Program-made: the position numbers and the translations under genes
Part shown: positions 1-9,064 of the stretch, in pieces
Layout of the letters: every line of letters starts with the position of its first letter
Position numbering within the stretch: position 1 is the stretch's first letter
Assembly (NCBI GenBank): GCA_905215405.1
Contig: CAJMQE010000001.1
Span: 1-64,000 of the forward strand
Direction of reading: 5' to 3'
Length of the DNA: 64,000 nucleotides
DNA from: an uncultured bacterium
GTDB taxonomy: Bacteria; Bacillota; Clostridia; Lachnospirales; Lachnospiraceae
Notes under the pieces: model-generated
What the model was told of the DNA's origin: nothing
The model's input: the letters and a program-made list of their open reading frames with translations, nothing else
The model's database searches: none

Positions 1-45
1 GTATAGCATACAGTCCTTGGAGAGGGACTATAAACACTACTACTT

Positions 46-60
46 TATAATACGAAGGAG
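46..60 (+). promoter_or_regulatory. Promoter -10 and ribosome site of the XRE regulator gene
   Basis: A TATAAT box lies at 46-51 and a GAAGGAG ribosome site at 54-60, about 8 bases before the ATG at 69. A small dyad (AGTCC at 12-16, GGACT at 25-29) precedes the -10 box and could be an operator. No convincing -35 box is visible. Confidence 0.5.
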
Positions 61-68
61 CATACAAA

Positions 69-1202
69 ATGAATCATTCAGAACAGATTTCCATACATTC
101 CTTTATTCATGATCGTAGAAAAGAACTGGGTTACACCCAGGAAGAACTTGCACAGATGCTTGGAGTTTCCACTCCTGCTGTCAGCAAATGGGAAAGCAGT
201 TCCTATCCTGACATCACCCTATTGTCTCCACTCGCCCGCGCCCTAAAGACGGATGTCAATACACTGCTGAATTTCCGCAAGACCCTGTCAAGAGAAGAAG
301 TCGGGCTGTTTTTGAACGAACTGAACGTTACATTGCGCAAGGACGGATATCAGGCTGCTGTTTCAATGGCGGACAGTAAACTTCTGGAGTACCCGGATTC
401 TGGAATTCTTCTGCACTCTGTCGCAATGTTTTTGGACGGAGCACTGATCATGTCCGGACTTCCAAAAGATGAAAAAGAAGCGTTTCAGGAACGTATCTTT
501 TCCATGTATGAACGCGCCGCTGCAACCGGTGATCCTGAGATTCATGACCAGGCTCTGTATATGCTGGCTTCCAAATATACCATGTTGGACGAATTTACGA
601 AGGCTCAGAACGTAATTGACCAGCTTCCCTCAAAGAATGCGCTTGATAAAAATATGCTTCAAGCCAATCTTTACACCCGTGAAAATAAACCGGAGGCTGC
701 TGCCGGAATACTTGAAAAAATGCTCTTTTCCCATCTAAATGATTTTTCCCGCACACTCATGCTTCTCGTTGATGCTGAGATTTCCTGTAAAAACATGGAT
801 GCAGCAGAGAAGCTTGCCAATTCCTACAAGCATATGGTAAAGGACTTTTCCCTCTGGGACTACAATGCTTATCCAGCCTTTCTATCAATCGCTGTCGCAA
901 AGGAGGATGTTTCTGAAACAATCGATCTGATCCGGCATACTTTTGATGCAATGCTGGTTCCATGGACCATTGATGACAACTGTCTCTGGCTCCATATGAA
1001 AAAGAAGTCAGAAAGCTTAAAGATCACACCGCAGGAACAGAAAAAAGACCTGCAGCAAACAGGTCTTTTTGCATTAAGAGCACTTATTACTGAGCTCACG
1101 CATGATTCAAAATATGCATTTTTGTCCAGTCATAAGGAGTTTCAGGATCTGGTAACAGAATATAAATGCTTACTGAACACGAACCAGGTACCGACAAAAT
1201 AG
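69..1202 (+). CDS. XRE-family transcriptional regulator with C-terminal helical repeats
   Basis: A 377-residue DNA-binding regulator. Residues about 8-63 form a Cro/C1-type helix-turn-helix (GYTQEELAQMLGVS, then PAVSKWESS). The remaining ~310 residues are alpha-helical and TPR-like, a layout common in Clostridia and thought to sense a ligand or partner. The extreme C-terminus (DSKYAFLSSHKEFQDL) resembles the tail usual in this family, so the full length is probably genuine. Its last 61 bases overlap the 3' end of the convergent bceB gene, and a perfect 11-bp terminator-type hairpin lies inside its coding sequence at 1042-1070. It may control the neighbouring transporter block, but nothing here proves it. 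Confidence 0.85.
   Translation: MNHSEQISIHSFIHDRRKELGYTQEELAQMLGVSTPAVSKWESSSYPDITLLSPLARALKTDVNTLLNFRKTLSREEVGLFLNELNVTLRKDGYQAAVSMADSKLLEYPDSGILLHSVAMFLDGALIMSGLPKDEKEAFQERIFSMYERAAATGDPEIHDQALYMLASKYTMLDEFTKAQNVIDQLPSKNALDKNMLQANLYTRENKPEAAAGILEKMLFSHLNDFSRTLMLLVDAEISCKNMDAAEKLANSYKHMVKDFSLWDYNAYPAFLSIAVAKEDVSETIDLIRHTFDAMLVPWTIDDNCLWLHMKKKSESLKITPQEQKKDLQQTGLFALRALITELTHDSKYAFLSSHKEFQDLVTEYKCLLNTNQVPTK
1041..1070 (-). terminator. Intrinsic terminator for bceAB located inside the XRE gene
   Basis: AAAAAGACCTG at 1042-1052 pairs perfectly with CAGGTCTTTTT at 1060-1070 around a 7-base loop. On the minus strand the stem ends in a run of six T. It lies about 72 bases beyond the bceB stop and inside the coding sequence of the opposing regulator gene. 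It also reads as a terminator on the plus strand, where it could prematurely end part of the regulator transcript. Confidence 0.75.
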
Positions 1203-3382
1203 CATAAAAAGAGCAGTAATAAGATCAGGAACGTTGCAGCAATACTATACATCAGATTACTGATTCCAATATAAATATCCAGATAATCACGAAAACTGTT
1301 CAGATAGAAATTAAAGAAGATCACTGAACTTACTACAGCAAAAAATACCGGTAACAGGAACCAGACGGCCATCTGCTTCACAATGATCGCATTAATTTCT
1401 GTTTTGTCCATTCCCAGTTTTCGAATGACCTCAAACCTCTTTTTATAGTCAAACGCGTCTTTTGACTGTTGTAGTGAAAGAATGGTAAATGAAATAATCA
1501 ACAGGACGATTCCACCGTAATACAAAAGCATTTTCATGGCCAATGCGGATGTCATACCAGTGTTACGCTGAATCGTCTTCATGCGAAAGTCCAGTTCCCA
1601 TGGCTGTTCCTGCTCTCCTGACGTAAAGAAATCATCCAATTTACTTTCAATCTGTACCGCTTCATCTATCGTCAGTTTTTCTTCAAAATTAGCATAGTAC
1701 TTAATATTTCCTTTCTGCAGATCTTCACAGACCTGATCCGGCAAAATATAACAGAAATTTGAAGTTCCAAAATAATTATAGAGAAATTCTCCCAATGGTG
1801 TCCGATAATTCTCATTTTCCTTAAGTGACAGTGTCTTGCCGCCCCCAAGCGAAAGTGTTGTAGTTTCCTCCGTAAAATCCTGTATCTGCTGTTTTGTCGT
1901 CAAATGATGGAACTGAAGGGTAAATTCATCCTCATTTAACGAAACAGGCTCATAACCTGCCATTTCCCGTAAGTGATTGTAATCACTCAGAGCAATTGCA
2001 AATGGATGTTTTGTGTTCAATACGACATCCTCCACAGCACATGGATAATATTCCTGAACCAAACATTCTTCTTTAATCGTAACCGGCTGATCTGCCAATG
2101 CCTCATGTATTATGGTTTCATCGTATATAGGAAGTTCCCTCGTATCTGATAGCGTCCCTTCCCAGTGACTCTGCACCTGCAGATCATAGACTGCCCTCTT
2201 TTCCAGATATCCAATTGTCCAGCCAGAAAGCACCGGTTCCAGCATAAATACCGTGATCGCCAGCATGAGCGTTGCCGAAAGAAACGGAAGAATTCTTGTC
2301 GCACTGGAAAGTCCTCCACTGATCTGTCCCAACACAAACAATCTCTGTGCCCTATATTTACTTTTTACCGATCTGCTTCGATAAATCCTGATCAGCTCCG
2401 CCAGTGAATAAAAGAAAGCGAACATCAAAAACATCAAATAGAAAAAAGCAACGGCAAAATAATAATTCTTCGTACTATTGCTGATCGGCACAGCCATTCC
2501 GACTGTCTGGAGCGATGTAACGACCATGCATACAGCTGGAACCATCAATAGCAGAAGCTGACGCTTCATCATTCCTTTTTTTCTTCGCAATAGATAATAT
2601 AGGATACATCCTGCCCATAGTGCAATAAATATAGCCGGCAAAGCAATATTGACAAATACCAACGTCTTCTGACCAAATGTGAACTGCTCCATTTTGTCTT
2701 TCAACGTCATATAAGTCTGTGCTCCCAATCTGATAGCCAAGCCTGATATGACAACTGCAATCAAGGTGATCAGCGGTGTCAGATGATTCTTTTTCAGATC
2801 GTTGTCCAACTGTTTATCTGCATTTAACATGTCTATGATCTTCATTTTGCTGATAGCTCTTACATTTCCAAGTCCTATCAGAAGAAATGTCAGTACAAAA
2901 ACTATAACAGTCTCAAGGCAGGTGTCCGGAAAAAGGGAAAAGTAGATCTGATATGGGACATCAAATGAACTCATGATTATAGATGTTATGAACTGAGACA
3001 GCAGTGTTCCGAGCAAAATCCCTCCGACCAAGGAAATTCCTCCCATGAACAGTGTCTCATATAGAAAGATTCTGGCTGTTGTACGCTGTTCCATTCCCAT
3101 CAGCGTCTGCAATGCAAATTCTTTTTGCTTACGTTTCATCATAAAATCATTTACATATTTGACCAGAAAAACCAGAATGAATGTAATAAATATAACTGGA
3201 ATCGTCAGACATAATTTTAGTGTTTCAAAATCATATTCGACCGAGATACTGTTCCTGTAATACACACTGGAAATGGACAGGAACGAATAGAACAAACCAA
3301 CACAGAGTACAAGTGTTAAAATATAGATAATATAATCCTGAAACGATCTTTTTGCGTTTCGGAAAGCAAGTTTAACGAACAT
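1142..3382 (-). CDS. bceB: BceB-type ABC transporter permease
   Basis: About 746 residues with the BceB/FtsX architecture: N-terminal Lys/Arg-rich start (MFVKLAFRNAKRSFQDY), some seven hydrophobic helices in the first ~390 residues, a large extracellular region (about 390-620), then three C-terminal helices. BceAB transporters remove or sense cell-wall-active peptide antibiotics together with a BceRS two-component system. I chose the ATG at 3380-3382 because a GGGAGGTGA ribosome site sits upstream; an in-frame GTG at 3392-3394 is less likely. It overlaps the end of bceA by 11 bases, so the two are translationally coupled. Substrate unknown. Confidence 0.88.
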   Translation of the reverse strand: MFVKLAFRNAKRSFQDYIIYILTLVLCVGLFYSFLSISSVYYRNSISVEYDFETLKLCLTIPVIFITFILVFLVKYVNDFMMKRKQKEFALQTLMGMEQRTTARIFLYETLFMGGISLVGGILLGTLLSQFITSIIMSSFDVPYQIYFSLFPDTCLETVIVFVLTFLLIGLGNVRAISKMKIIDMLNADKQLDNDLKKNHLTPLITLIAVVISGLAIRLGAQTYMTLKDKMEQFTFGQKTLVFVNIALPAIFIALWAGCILYYLLRRKKGMMKRQLLLLMVPAVCMVVTSLQTVGMAVPISNSTKNYYFAVAFFYLMFLMFAFFYSLAELIRIYRSRSVKSKYRAQRLFVLGQISGGLSSATRILPFLSATLMLAITVFMLEPVLSGWTIGYLEKRAVYDLQVQSHWEGTLSDTRELPIYDETIIHEALADQPVTIKEECLVQEYYPCAVEDVVLNTKHPFAIALSDYNHLREMAGYEPVSLNEDEFTLQFHHLTTKQQIQDFTEETTTLSLGGGKTLSLKENENYRTPLGEFLYNYFGTSNFCYILPDQVCEDLQKGNIKYYANFEEKLTIDEAVQIESKLDDFFTSGEQEQPWELDFRMKTIQRNTGMTSALAMKMLLYYGGIVLLIISFTILSLQQSKDAFDYKKRFEVIRKLGMDKTEINAIIVKQMAVWFLLPVFFAVVSSVIFFNFYLNSFRDYLDIYIGISNLMYSIAATFLILLLLFLCYFVGTWFVFSKHLYSVTRS

Positions 3383-4139
3383 CGCGGTAGTCACCTCCCA
3401 GAAGTGCCATCACATCAAGGATTTCCCCAAAGAATTGCTTTCTGGTCTTATCCCCGCGTACGATCTCATTAAAAATACTCCCATCTTTTAAGAACAAAAT
3501 CCTTTTTGCATAACTGGCCGAGAATGCATCATGTGTGACCATCAGGATCGTCGCCTGCATCTCCTCATTCATTTCACTCATGGTCTGCAAAAGCATTTTT
3601 GCAGAACGGGAATCCAGTGCTCCAGTCGGTTCATCCGCAAGAATTAGGACTGGATCCGTTACAATTGCTCTGGCACAAGCGCAACGCTGTTTCTGTCCAC
3701 CAGATACCTCATTGGGATACTTATTGAGAATCTGTTCAATTCCGAGCTTTTGAGCGATCTGTGCTACCATTGTTCTGATTTCATTTTGAGGCATTTTCTT
3801 AAGTGCTAGAGAAAATGCAATATTTTCTTCAATTGTCAGTGTGTCAAGCAGATTGAAATCCTGAAAAATAAAACCAAGTTTTTCTCTTCTGAATGCAGCA
3901 AGCTTTTTGCTGCTGATATCACAGATATCTGTTCCATCGATCAACACATGACCTGCACTTGGCGTATCTATCGTGGAAATAACATTTAGCAATGTTGTTT
4001 TTCCTGAACCAGAAGCACCCATAACACCGATAAATTCCCCCTGTTCCACCTGAAAACTGATATCATCAATTGCTTTCGTAACATTATTTCTACATCCATA
4101 ATATTTTTCAATACTGTCGATTTTCAATATTGGTTCCAT
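3372..4139 (-). CDS. bceA: BceA-type ABC transporter ATP-binding protein
   Basis: A 255-residue ATPase that powers the BceB permease encoded immediately downstream. Visible motifs are Walker A GASGSGKT (41-48), Q-loop FIFQDFNLL, signature VSGGQKQR and Walker B LILADEPTGALD. Length and the MacB/LolD-like sequence match antimicrobial-peptide transporter ATPases of Firmicutes. The gene follows a broken histidine kinase gene; the intact bceR-bceS pair at 8087-9726 is the more plausible regulator. Confidence 0.92.
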   Translation of the reverse strand: MEPILKIDSIEKYYGCRNNVTKAIDDISFQVEQGEFIGVMGASGSGKTTLLNVISTIDTPSAGHVLIDGTDICDISSKKLAAFRREKLGFIFQDFNLLDTLTIEENIAFSLALKKMPQNEIRTMVAQIAQKLGIEQILNKYPNEVSGGQKQRCACARAIVTDPVLILADEPTGALDSRSAKMLLQTMSEMNEEMQATILMVTHDAFSASYAKRILFLKDGSIFNEIVRGDKTRKQFFGEILDVMALLGGDYRDVR

Positions 4140-4256
4140 AGATCATTCCTCATTTCTTTCTTATTTGTCTTTCTGTATTCTAAAGAATTGATCCGATTAT
4201 TGGTATGAGATCATCTTAAGAATATCTTACAATTTTGAAAGATTTGGTAATTTTCC

Positions 4257-5359
4257 TCAACTCAGCTTCATTCTGACTGTAACTGTCGTTCCTGTTCCCT
4301 GTTCACTTTTATAATCAATTGTTCCATGTAAAAGATCCAAAATCCTTTTTACGATGGAAAGTCCCAACCCTGAGCCCTGCTTTTTGTGCGACTCTTCACA
4401 CTGGTAGAAACGGTTAAAAATCTTATCGAGTTTATCTGCCGCAATACCAATTCCATAATCCTGAATCTGTACAAACACAGCATCCCTGTCCTGCTCCAGT
4501 CTGATATGGATCTGGGAATTGTTGTGGGAATACTTCATCGCATTATCGATCAGATTCATCCAGACCTGCATAAGAAGATTTCTATCTGACATGATCTTAA
4601 TTTCCGCAAGTTCAGGTAAGAACTCAATATTTTTTTCCTGCCATTTTTCTGATAGCATGATCATACATTTTCGAAGTTGTTCATCCACCCTGATCATATC
4701 CTTTGCAGATACAATTTCCTGATGATCCAGTCTGGACATACGAAGCATATTTTCACATAACGCAGAAAGCCGAATCGATTCCTGATTTACCAGCGTTAGA
4801 TATTCTTTCTGTTCTTCATCTGAAAGATTTCCATCCAGAAGGATTTCTGAGAATCCGGTAATGGCAGCGACCGGCGTCTTGACTTCATGAGAGACATTAC
4901 TCATAAAATCTTTTCTCATAAAATCTTTTCTCATATAGTCCATTCCATCTAGTTCCGTTACCATCTTATTCAGATTTTCTGTCAGTTCATCCAGTTCATT
5001 TTCATACTGATATGACTTACTTTGATGCTTATTCTCTTTCATCCTGACCTTAAAGTCTCCGCCAGCAATTTTCATGATTGCTTCATTTAGGCGTGTGACC
5101 AGTTCTGTGATCTTTCTGGTTCTGAAGTACAGGATCACGCCTGTCAGACTGATTGTAATGCAACACAGACAGATACTCAGAACACATAACATTCTCGGTG
5201 TCAGTCTCTCGATTCTTGCCTCCGACTGAATAATTCTGGCAGTGTAAGAACCATGCCTGCTGCAATCAAACAACTGATCACGATGGTAACGATCATACTT
5301 TCTGAAAAATAATGCCTGATATCTTTTCGGTATCTTTTCTTTTTTTCTGTCTGCTTCAT
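4257..5359 (-). pseudogene. Sensor histidine kinase, frameshifted between TM1 and TM2
   Basis: The region encodes a HAMP-type sensor kinase in two frames. The ATG at 5357-5359 opens MKQTEKKKRYRK followed by a clear first membrane helix (about IVTIVISCLIAAGMVLTL), but that frame ends near 5201. The second membrane helix, HAMP, H-box (SNVSHEVKTP), N-box (NLIDNAMKYS) and G-boxes (DYGIGI, GSGLGLSI) lie in a frame that is off by one. The total length is two more than a multiple of three, fitting loss of one base or gain of two near 5215-5260. Just before the H-box, a 15-bp tandem duplication (4901-4930) repeats MRKDF. A start in the second frame at 5366 would give a protein lacking TM1. Sequencing error is possible. 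Confidence 0.75.
4901..4930 (-). repeat. 15-bp perfect tandem duplication inside the kinase gene
   Basis: The unit TCATAAAATCTTTTC occurs at 4901-4915 and 4916-4930, followed by a further TCATA. It is in frame and duplicates the residues MRKDF immediately ahead of the phospho-acceptor helix. Confidence 0.95.
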
Positions 5360-5372
5360 GTGCCACCTGCCT

Positions 5373-6047
5373 TTAAGAATTGATTTTTGCTTTGTACCCA
5401 AGCCCACGTACGGTTACAAGTTCAAAATCTTCAATTGTTTCGAACTTTCTACGTAGCTTTTTTATGTGAGAATCTACTGTCCGTTCATCTGCATCCGAAT
5501 CCATGCCCCAGATTTCATCCATCAGTTCCAACCTTGTAAATATATGATTCGGGCTGGATAATAATTTAAAAAGCAGATAAAACTCCTTCGGTGGAAGATC
5601 CATGATTGTTCCATGCAGATCTACTGTCAGTGCATCATAATCCAGAATCACAGATCCTACCGTCATTTGATGTTCACTACTGATTCTGGCTCATTTCAGC
5701 AATGCACGAACTCGGAGGACCATCTCTTTCATATTAAACGGCTTGATCAGATAATCATCTGTCCCCATTTCAAATCCTTTTTCCATATCTTCATACTGAT
5801 CCTTTGCAGTCACCATCAGTATCGGCATCGTATATTTTGCCTTTCTTATGGCATCTGTCAGTTCATACCCATCCATTTTTGGCATCATAATGTCACAGAT
5901 CAGCATATCGATCTGAACCTGATCCATAACCTCCAATGCCTGCTCTCCATCAAATGCTGTATGTACTTCGAACTGCTCCAGTTTTAATTTTGCAGCAATC
6001 ATTTTACTCAGTGTTTCATCGTCTTCCACAACCAGAATCGAGAACAT
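5373..6047 (-). pseudogene. OmpR-family response regulator with a premature stop between its domains
   Basis: One reading frame of 224 codons encodes a complete OmpR/PhoB regulator except for a TGA at 5691-5693. Before it is a receiver domain (VVEDDE, phospho-acceptor Asp in LICDIMMPKMDGYE, LIKPF). After it, in the same frame, are linker residues ARISSEHQ and a winged-helix effector domain (PPKEFYLLFKLL, TVDSHIKKLRRK, VRGLGYK). The TGA stands where Arg (CGA) is expected, so a single transition explains it. The free receiver could still be made; the effector half could restart at the ATG at 5664-5666. It belongs with the adjacent broken kinase gene. Confidence 0.85.
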
Positions 6048-6191
6048 CGTTACACCTCCTTACCGAAGCATTTTATCTGCTTTTCTTTACAGACCCTGTC
6101 TGCATATTCTTTTATTAAGTATACTATGTTCCTGTCCGTTTTTAAACAGCCGTAATGGCAACACCTGTTTCCACGCACAAACATGCACTCA

Positions 6192-6869
6192 CTATCTGTT
6201 TCTTTCCACCAGTCTTCCATCCGTTAGATCATAGATCTTATCGACCAAACCAAGTACTCTCTCATCATGCGTTACAATAACGCCTGCTTTCTGATACTTC
6301 TTTACTTCTTTTCTGATCATATCTACGACCTGAAATCCACGCTTTGCGTCCAGACTGGCAGTTGGCTCATCTGCAAGAATCAGAGATGGATGATTCATAA
6401 ATGCTCTTGCAATTGCAGTCCTCTGCTTTTCTCCACCTGAAAGCTGTTTTGGATATCTTTTCTGACATTCTGTCAGATCCAGATCTGCTAAAAGCTCCTC
6501 TACCTCTCCTGATGGTGCCTGTTTATTCATTTTACGGATCAATTCCAGCTGCTCCCGTACCGTCAGATATGGTAATAACTGATGGCTCTGAAAGATAAAT
6601 CCGATTTCTTTTCGTCTAATATCTGTTAGGTTCTTCTGTGATTCAGAAGAAATATTATGATCCTGGATCTTAACTTCCCCACTATCCGGAGATAAAAGTC
6701 CTCCGGCAATCGAAAGAAATGTACTTTTTCCTGCTCCCGATGGACCAACGACCGCAATGAACTCGCCTTTACCAACTGCCAGATTCAGATTAGACAAAAT
6801 GACACGTTCGTTCATTCCATCTCTATATGCTTTTGACACTTTTTCCATATATAAAATTTGATTATTCAT
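6192..6869 (-). CDS. ABC transporter ATP-binding protein, LolD/MacB type
   Basis: A 225-residue ATPase with Walker A GPSGAGKS, Q-loop FIFQSHQLL, signature LSGGEKQR and Walker B LILADEPTASLD. It would energise the single FtsX-type permease encoded just upstream. I place the start at the ATG 6867-6869, preceded by GGAGGAG; it overlaps the permease stop by 8 bases. It is the only intact member of the module, so it may be an orphan unless the permease is still made or another permease recruits it. Confidence 0.88.
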   Translation of the reverse strand: MNNQILYMEKVSKAYRDGMNERVILSNLNLAVGKGEFIAVVGPSGAGKSTFLSIAGGLLSPDSGEVKIQDHNISSESQKNLTDIRRKEIGFIFQSHQLLPYLTVREQLELIRKMNKQAPSGEVEELLADLDLTECQKRYPKQLSGGEKQRTAIARAFMNHPSLILADEPTASLDAKRGFQVVDMIRKEVKKYQKAGVIVTHDERVLGLVDKIYDLTDGRLVERNR

Positions 6870-7958
6870 TTTCTGCTCCTCCAATCACCATCAGTGGATC
6901 GACTTTTGCAACGTATCTCGTAGAAAACGCTCCGAACACAAGGGAAATCATAACAAATACTGCTGAAACTAAGGCTGCATCTGGTACCTTCAGATAAAAT
7001 GGCATCGCTGCCGGTAAAAATGAGGCCATTAAAAATGCCAGAAGATTACCTATTACCGCACCACACACAGATAACAATAAGATCTGTGCGATCATCATAC
7101 CGTTTATTTCACGCATTTTCATTCCGATTGCTTTCAGCACACCGAACTGGCTCTGCTTCTGCAAAGTAAGGATATAGAAAAAGATACCAATTATAATGGC
7201 TGAAATAACTACCAGGACCCATAAGATCATCTGGATCGTCATCTGCTCAGCTGCATATCCCGGAATATTTTTTATAACTTCATCCGACGTCAGAACTGTT
7301 ACTCCATTCAGTGCTACTTCATTTTCCGTGCTCAATGCGACCGCATTGTAGGATAACTGATAACCAGGCACCGTAAGTGCTCTCATTTCTTCATAACTCT
7401 CTGCGCTGATAAAACCGACTGCCACATGAGAATACATTGCATCTTTTGTAAATCCAACAATCGTAAAACAATCGTAAACGCATAATCAGTTGCAGAATCT
7501 TTAATGCTGTCTCCTACTTTCATGCCCTCTGCTTCAAATGAAGAATCCAGTACGATTTCATGTGCTGCACCAGTTAATTCATTGCCCTCTATCACCTCTG
7601 GAGCCACGAACTGTGATGCATCCACTCCAAAATAAGTAATATTTATTTTTTCATCACTCTCATTCTGATTTACCGTTGAACGGAAAATAGAAAATCCTGC
7701 TGCCTGTCCATCTGTTTCAGAACTAATTTCTTCATATTGCTCTGTTGATATATTCGACAGGGAAAGCAGTTCCTCCGAACCATCACTTAAAACAAATCTT
7801 TCTGCCGGCATATTGGCTATCGTTGCACTGACCGCTCTACCAAGTCCATTTGCAAGACCTGAAAGAAACAGAACCATAAAGATCAATAAAACCAGGATCA
7901 GTTCAATCAGGAAATATTTTTTCTTATTATATTTTATTTCCTTCCATGCTAATTTCAT
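6862..7958 (-). pseudogene. FtsX/MacB-type ABC permease broken by an 11-bp tandem duplication
   Basis: The intact protein would be about 361 residues: N-terminal membrane anchor (YFLIELILVLLIFMVLFLSGLA), an extracellular domain, then three C-terminal helices (MTIQMILWVLVVISAIIIGIFFYIL onward) typical of single-unit FtsX permeases. At 7457-7478 an 11-base segment is repeated twice. Removing one copy restores AFTIVGFTKDAMYSHVAVGFI as one uninterrupted frame; with both copies the first half ends about 20 codons later. The partner ATPase overlaps its end. Tandem duplications can revert, so this may be a reversible off state. Confidence 0.9.
7457..7478. repeat. 11-bp tandem duplication causing a frameshift
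   Basis: ACAATCGTAAA occurs at 7457-7467 and again at 7468-7478 with no mismatch. Eleven is not a multiple of three, so the duplication shifts the permease reading frame. Confidence 0.97.
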
Positions 7959-8086
7959 TTCTTAACATTACCTCCATATAAATTTAATTTGTAGAAAAAA
8001 ATATAACAGAGGTATATGACCTGAATATGACCACCAGAATTTCCCTTCTGAATCTAAATCAGTTCATGATAATTAAAAGTCTTGTA

Positions 8087-9064
8087 TTATGAAAATAACA
8101 GGGTGAGCGTTGTTCCTTTCCCTTCGGTCGATGTTACCTGAATTCCCATATTCAGTTTTTTACAGAGTTTGCTACAGATATAAAGACCAAGTCCTGTCGA
8201 TTTCTGCTGTTCATGTCCATTATTCCCAGTAACCCCCTTCTCAAATACACGGGAAATGTCTTCTTTCCTGATTCCGATTCCATCGTCCCTTACATCCAGC
8301 ATTACCTGATGTTCCACTTCTTTTGTAGTGATCCAGATATTTTTTGCGCCATATTTTGCTGCATTTGTCAAAATCTGATTCAGTATAAATGTGATCCATT
8401 TTCCATCTGTGTATGCCTGATGGGTACAATCAATATGAACGATAACACCTTTCGCGATCAACAGATGCTTGTTGGTAAGCACTGCATTTTTCGCGGCCTC
8501 ATTAAGACTACATTCCCTGATCAGATAATCTTTTGCAATATCATCACTTCTGGCAAAGAACAGTGCCTGTTCCACATACCGGTCAGTCTGCTCCAGCTGT
8601 CGCAATATTTTTCTGGTATCTTCATTCTTATTGTTCTCACAGATCAATTTCATCCCAGAGAGTGGTGTTTTCACCTCATGTACCCACTGTTCAATGTATT
8701 CTTTATATTCCAGCCGCTCATGACGGATCTTTGTAATCTCTTCCAACATCGATCTGGTCGATTTTCTCAGTATTTCTGTAAAAAGCTCATCTTCATATCT
8801 CTGTGGCCGTGCAATAACGTCTGAAATCAGATATTTTTGATCCAGCGCCTCGAATGTCTGTCTGACGTTATTAAAATAATGTCTTCTGATCAGATACTCA
8901 AAGCTTAGATAAATCGCTGTCATCAGAAGATAAAAGCACACTATGATCAAAATGTTCTCTGTCTGGATCCCGACTGCATGCAGATAAACTGACAAAAGTA
9001 ATAATCCAATAAGCTGAAAAATCATCATCAATATGCGGTCCTTCAGAAACGCTTTTATTTTCAT
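8087..9064 (-). CDS. bceS: BceS-type intramembrane-sensing histidine kinase
   Basis: A 325-residue kinase with two closely spaced membrane helices (about 12-30 and 36-58) and almost no extracellular loop, the layout of BceS kinases that sense through a BceAB transporter. The dimerisation helix carries YIEQWVHEVKTPLSGMKL with the phospho-acceptor His; ATP-binding motifs are QILTNAAKYG, DDGIGI and STGLGLYI. Its ATG overlaps the bceR TGA by four bases. The intact bceAB genes lie about 4 kb downstream, separated by the decayed module, and are the likely partners. Confidence 0.9.
   Translation of the reverse strand: MKIKAFLKDRILMMIFQLIGLLLLSVYLHAVGIQTENILIIVCFYLLMTAIYLSFEYLIRRHYFNNVRQTFEALDQKYLISDVIARPQRYEDELFTEILRKSTRSMLEEITKIRHERLEYKEYIEQWVHEVKTPLSGMKLICENNKNEDTRKILRQLEQTDRYVEQALFFARSDDIAKDYLIRECSLNEAAKNAVLTNKHLLIAKGVIVHIDCTHQAYTDGKWITFILNQILTNAAKYGAKNIWITTKEVEHQVMLDVRDDGIGIRKEDISRVFEKGVTGNNGHEQQKSTGLGLYICSKLCKKLNMGIQVTSTEGKGTTLTLLFS

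Noticed and set aside
5691..5693. Selenocysteine or programmed readthrough at the response-regulator TGA
   Set aside because: The position corresponds to an Arg in a linker, where no redox residue is needed, and no SECIS-like hairpin was seen after it. A plain nonsense mutation is simpler.
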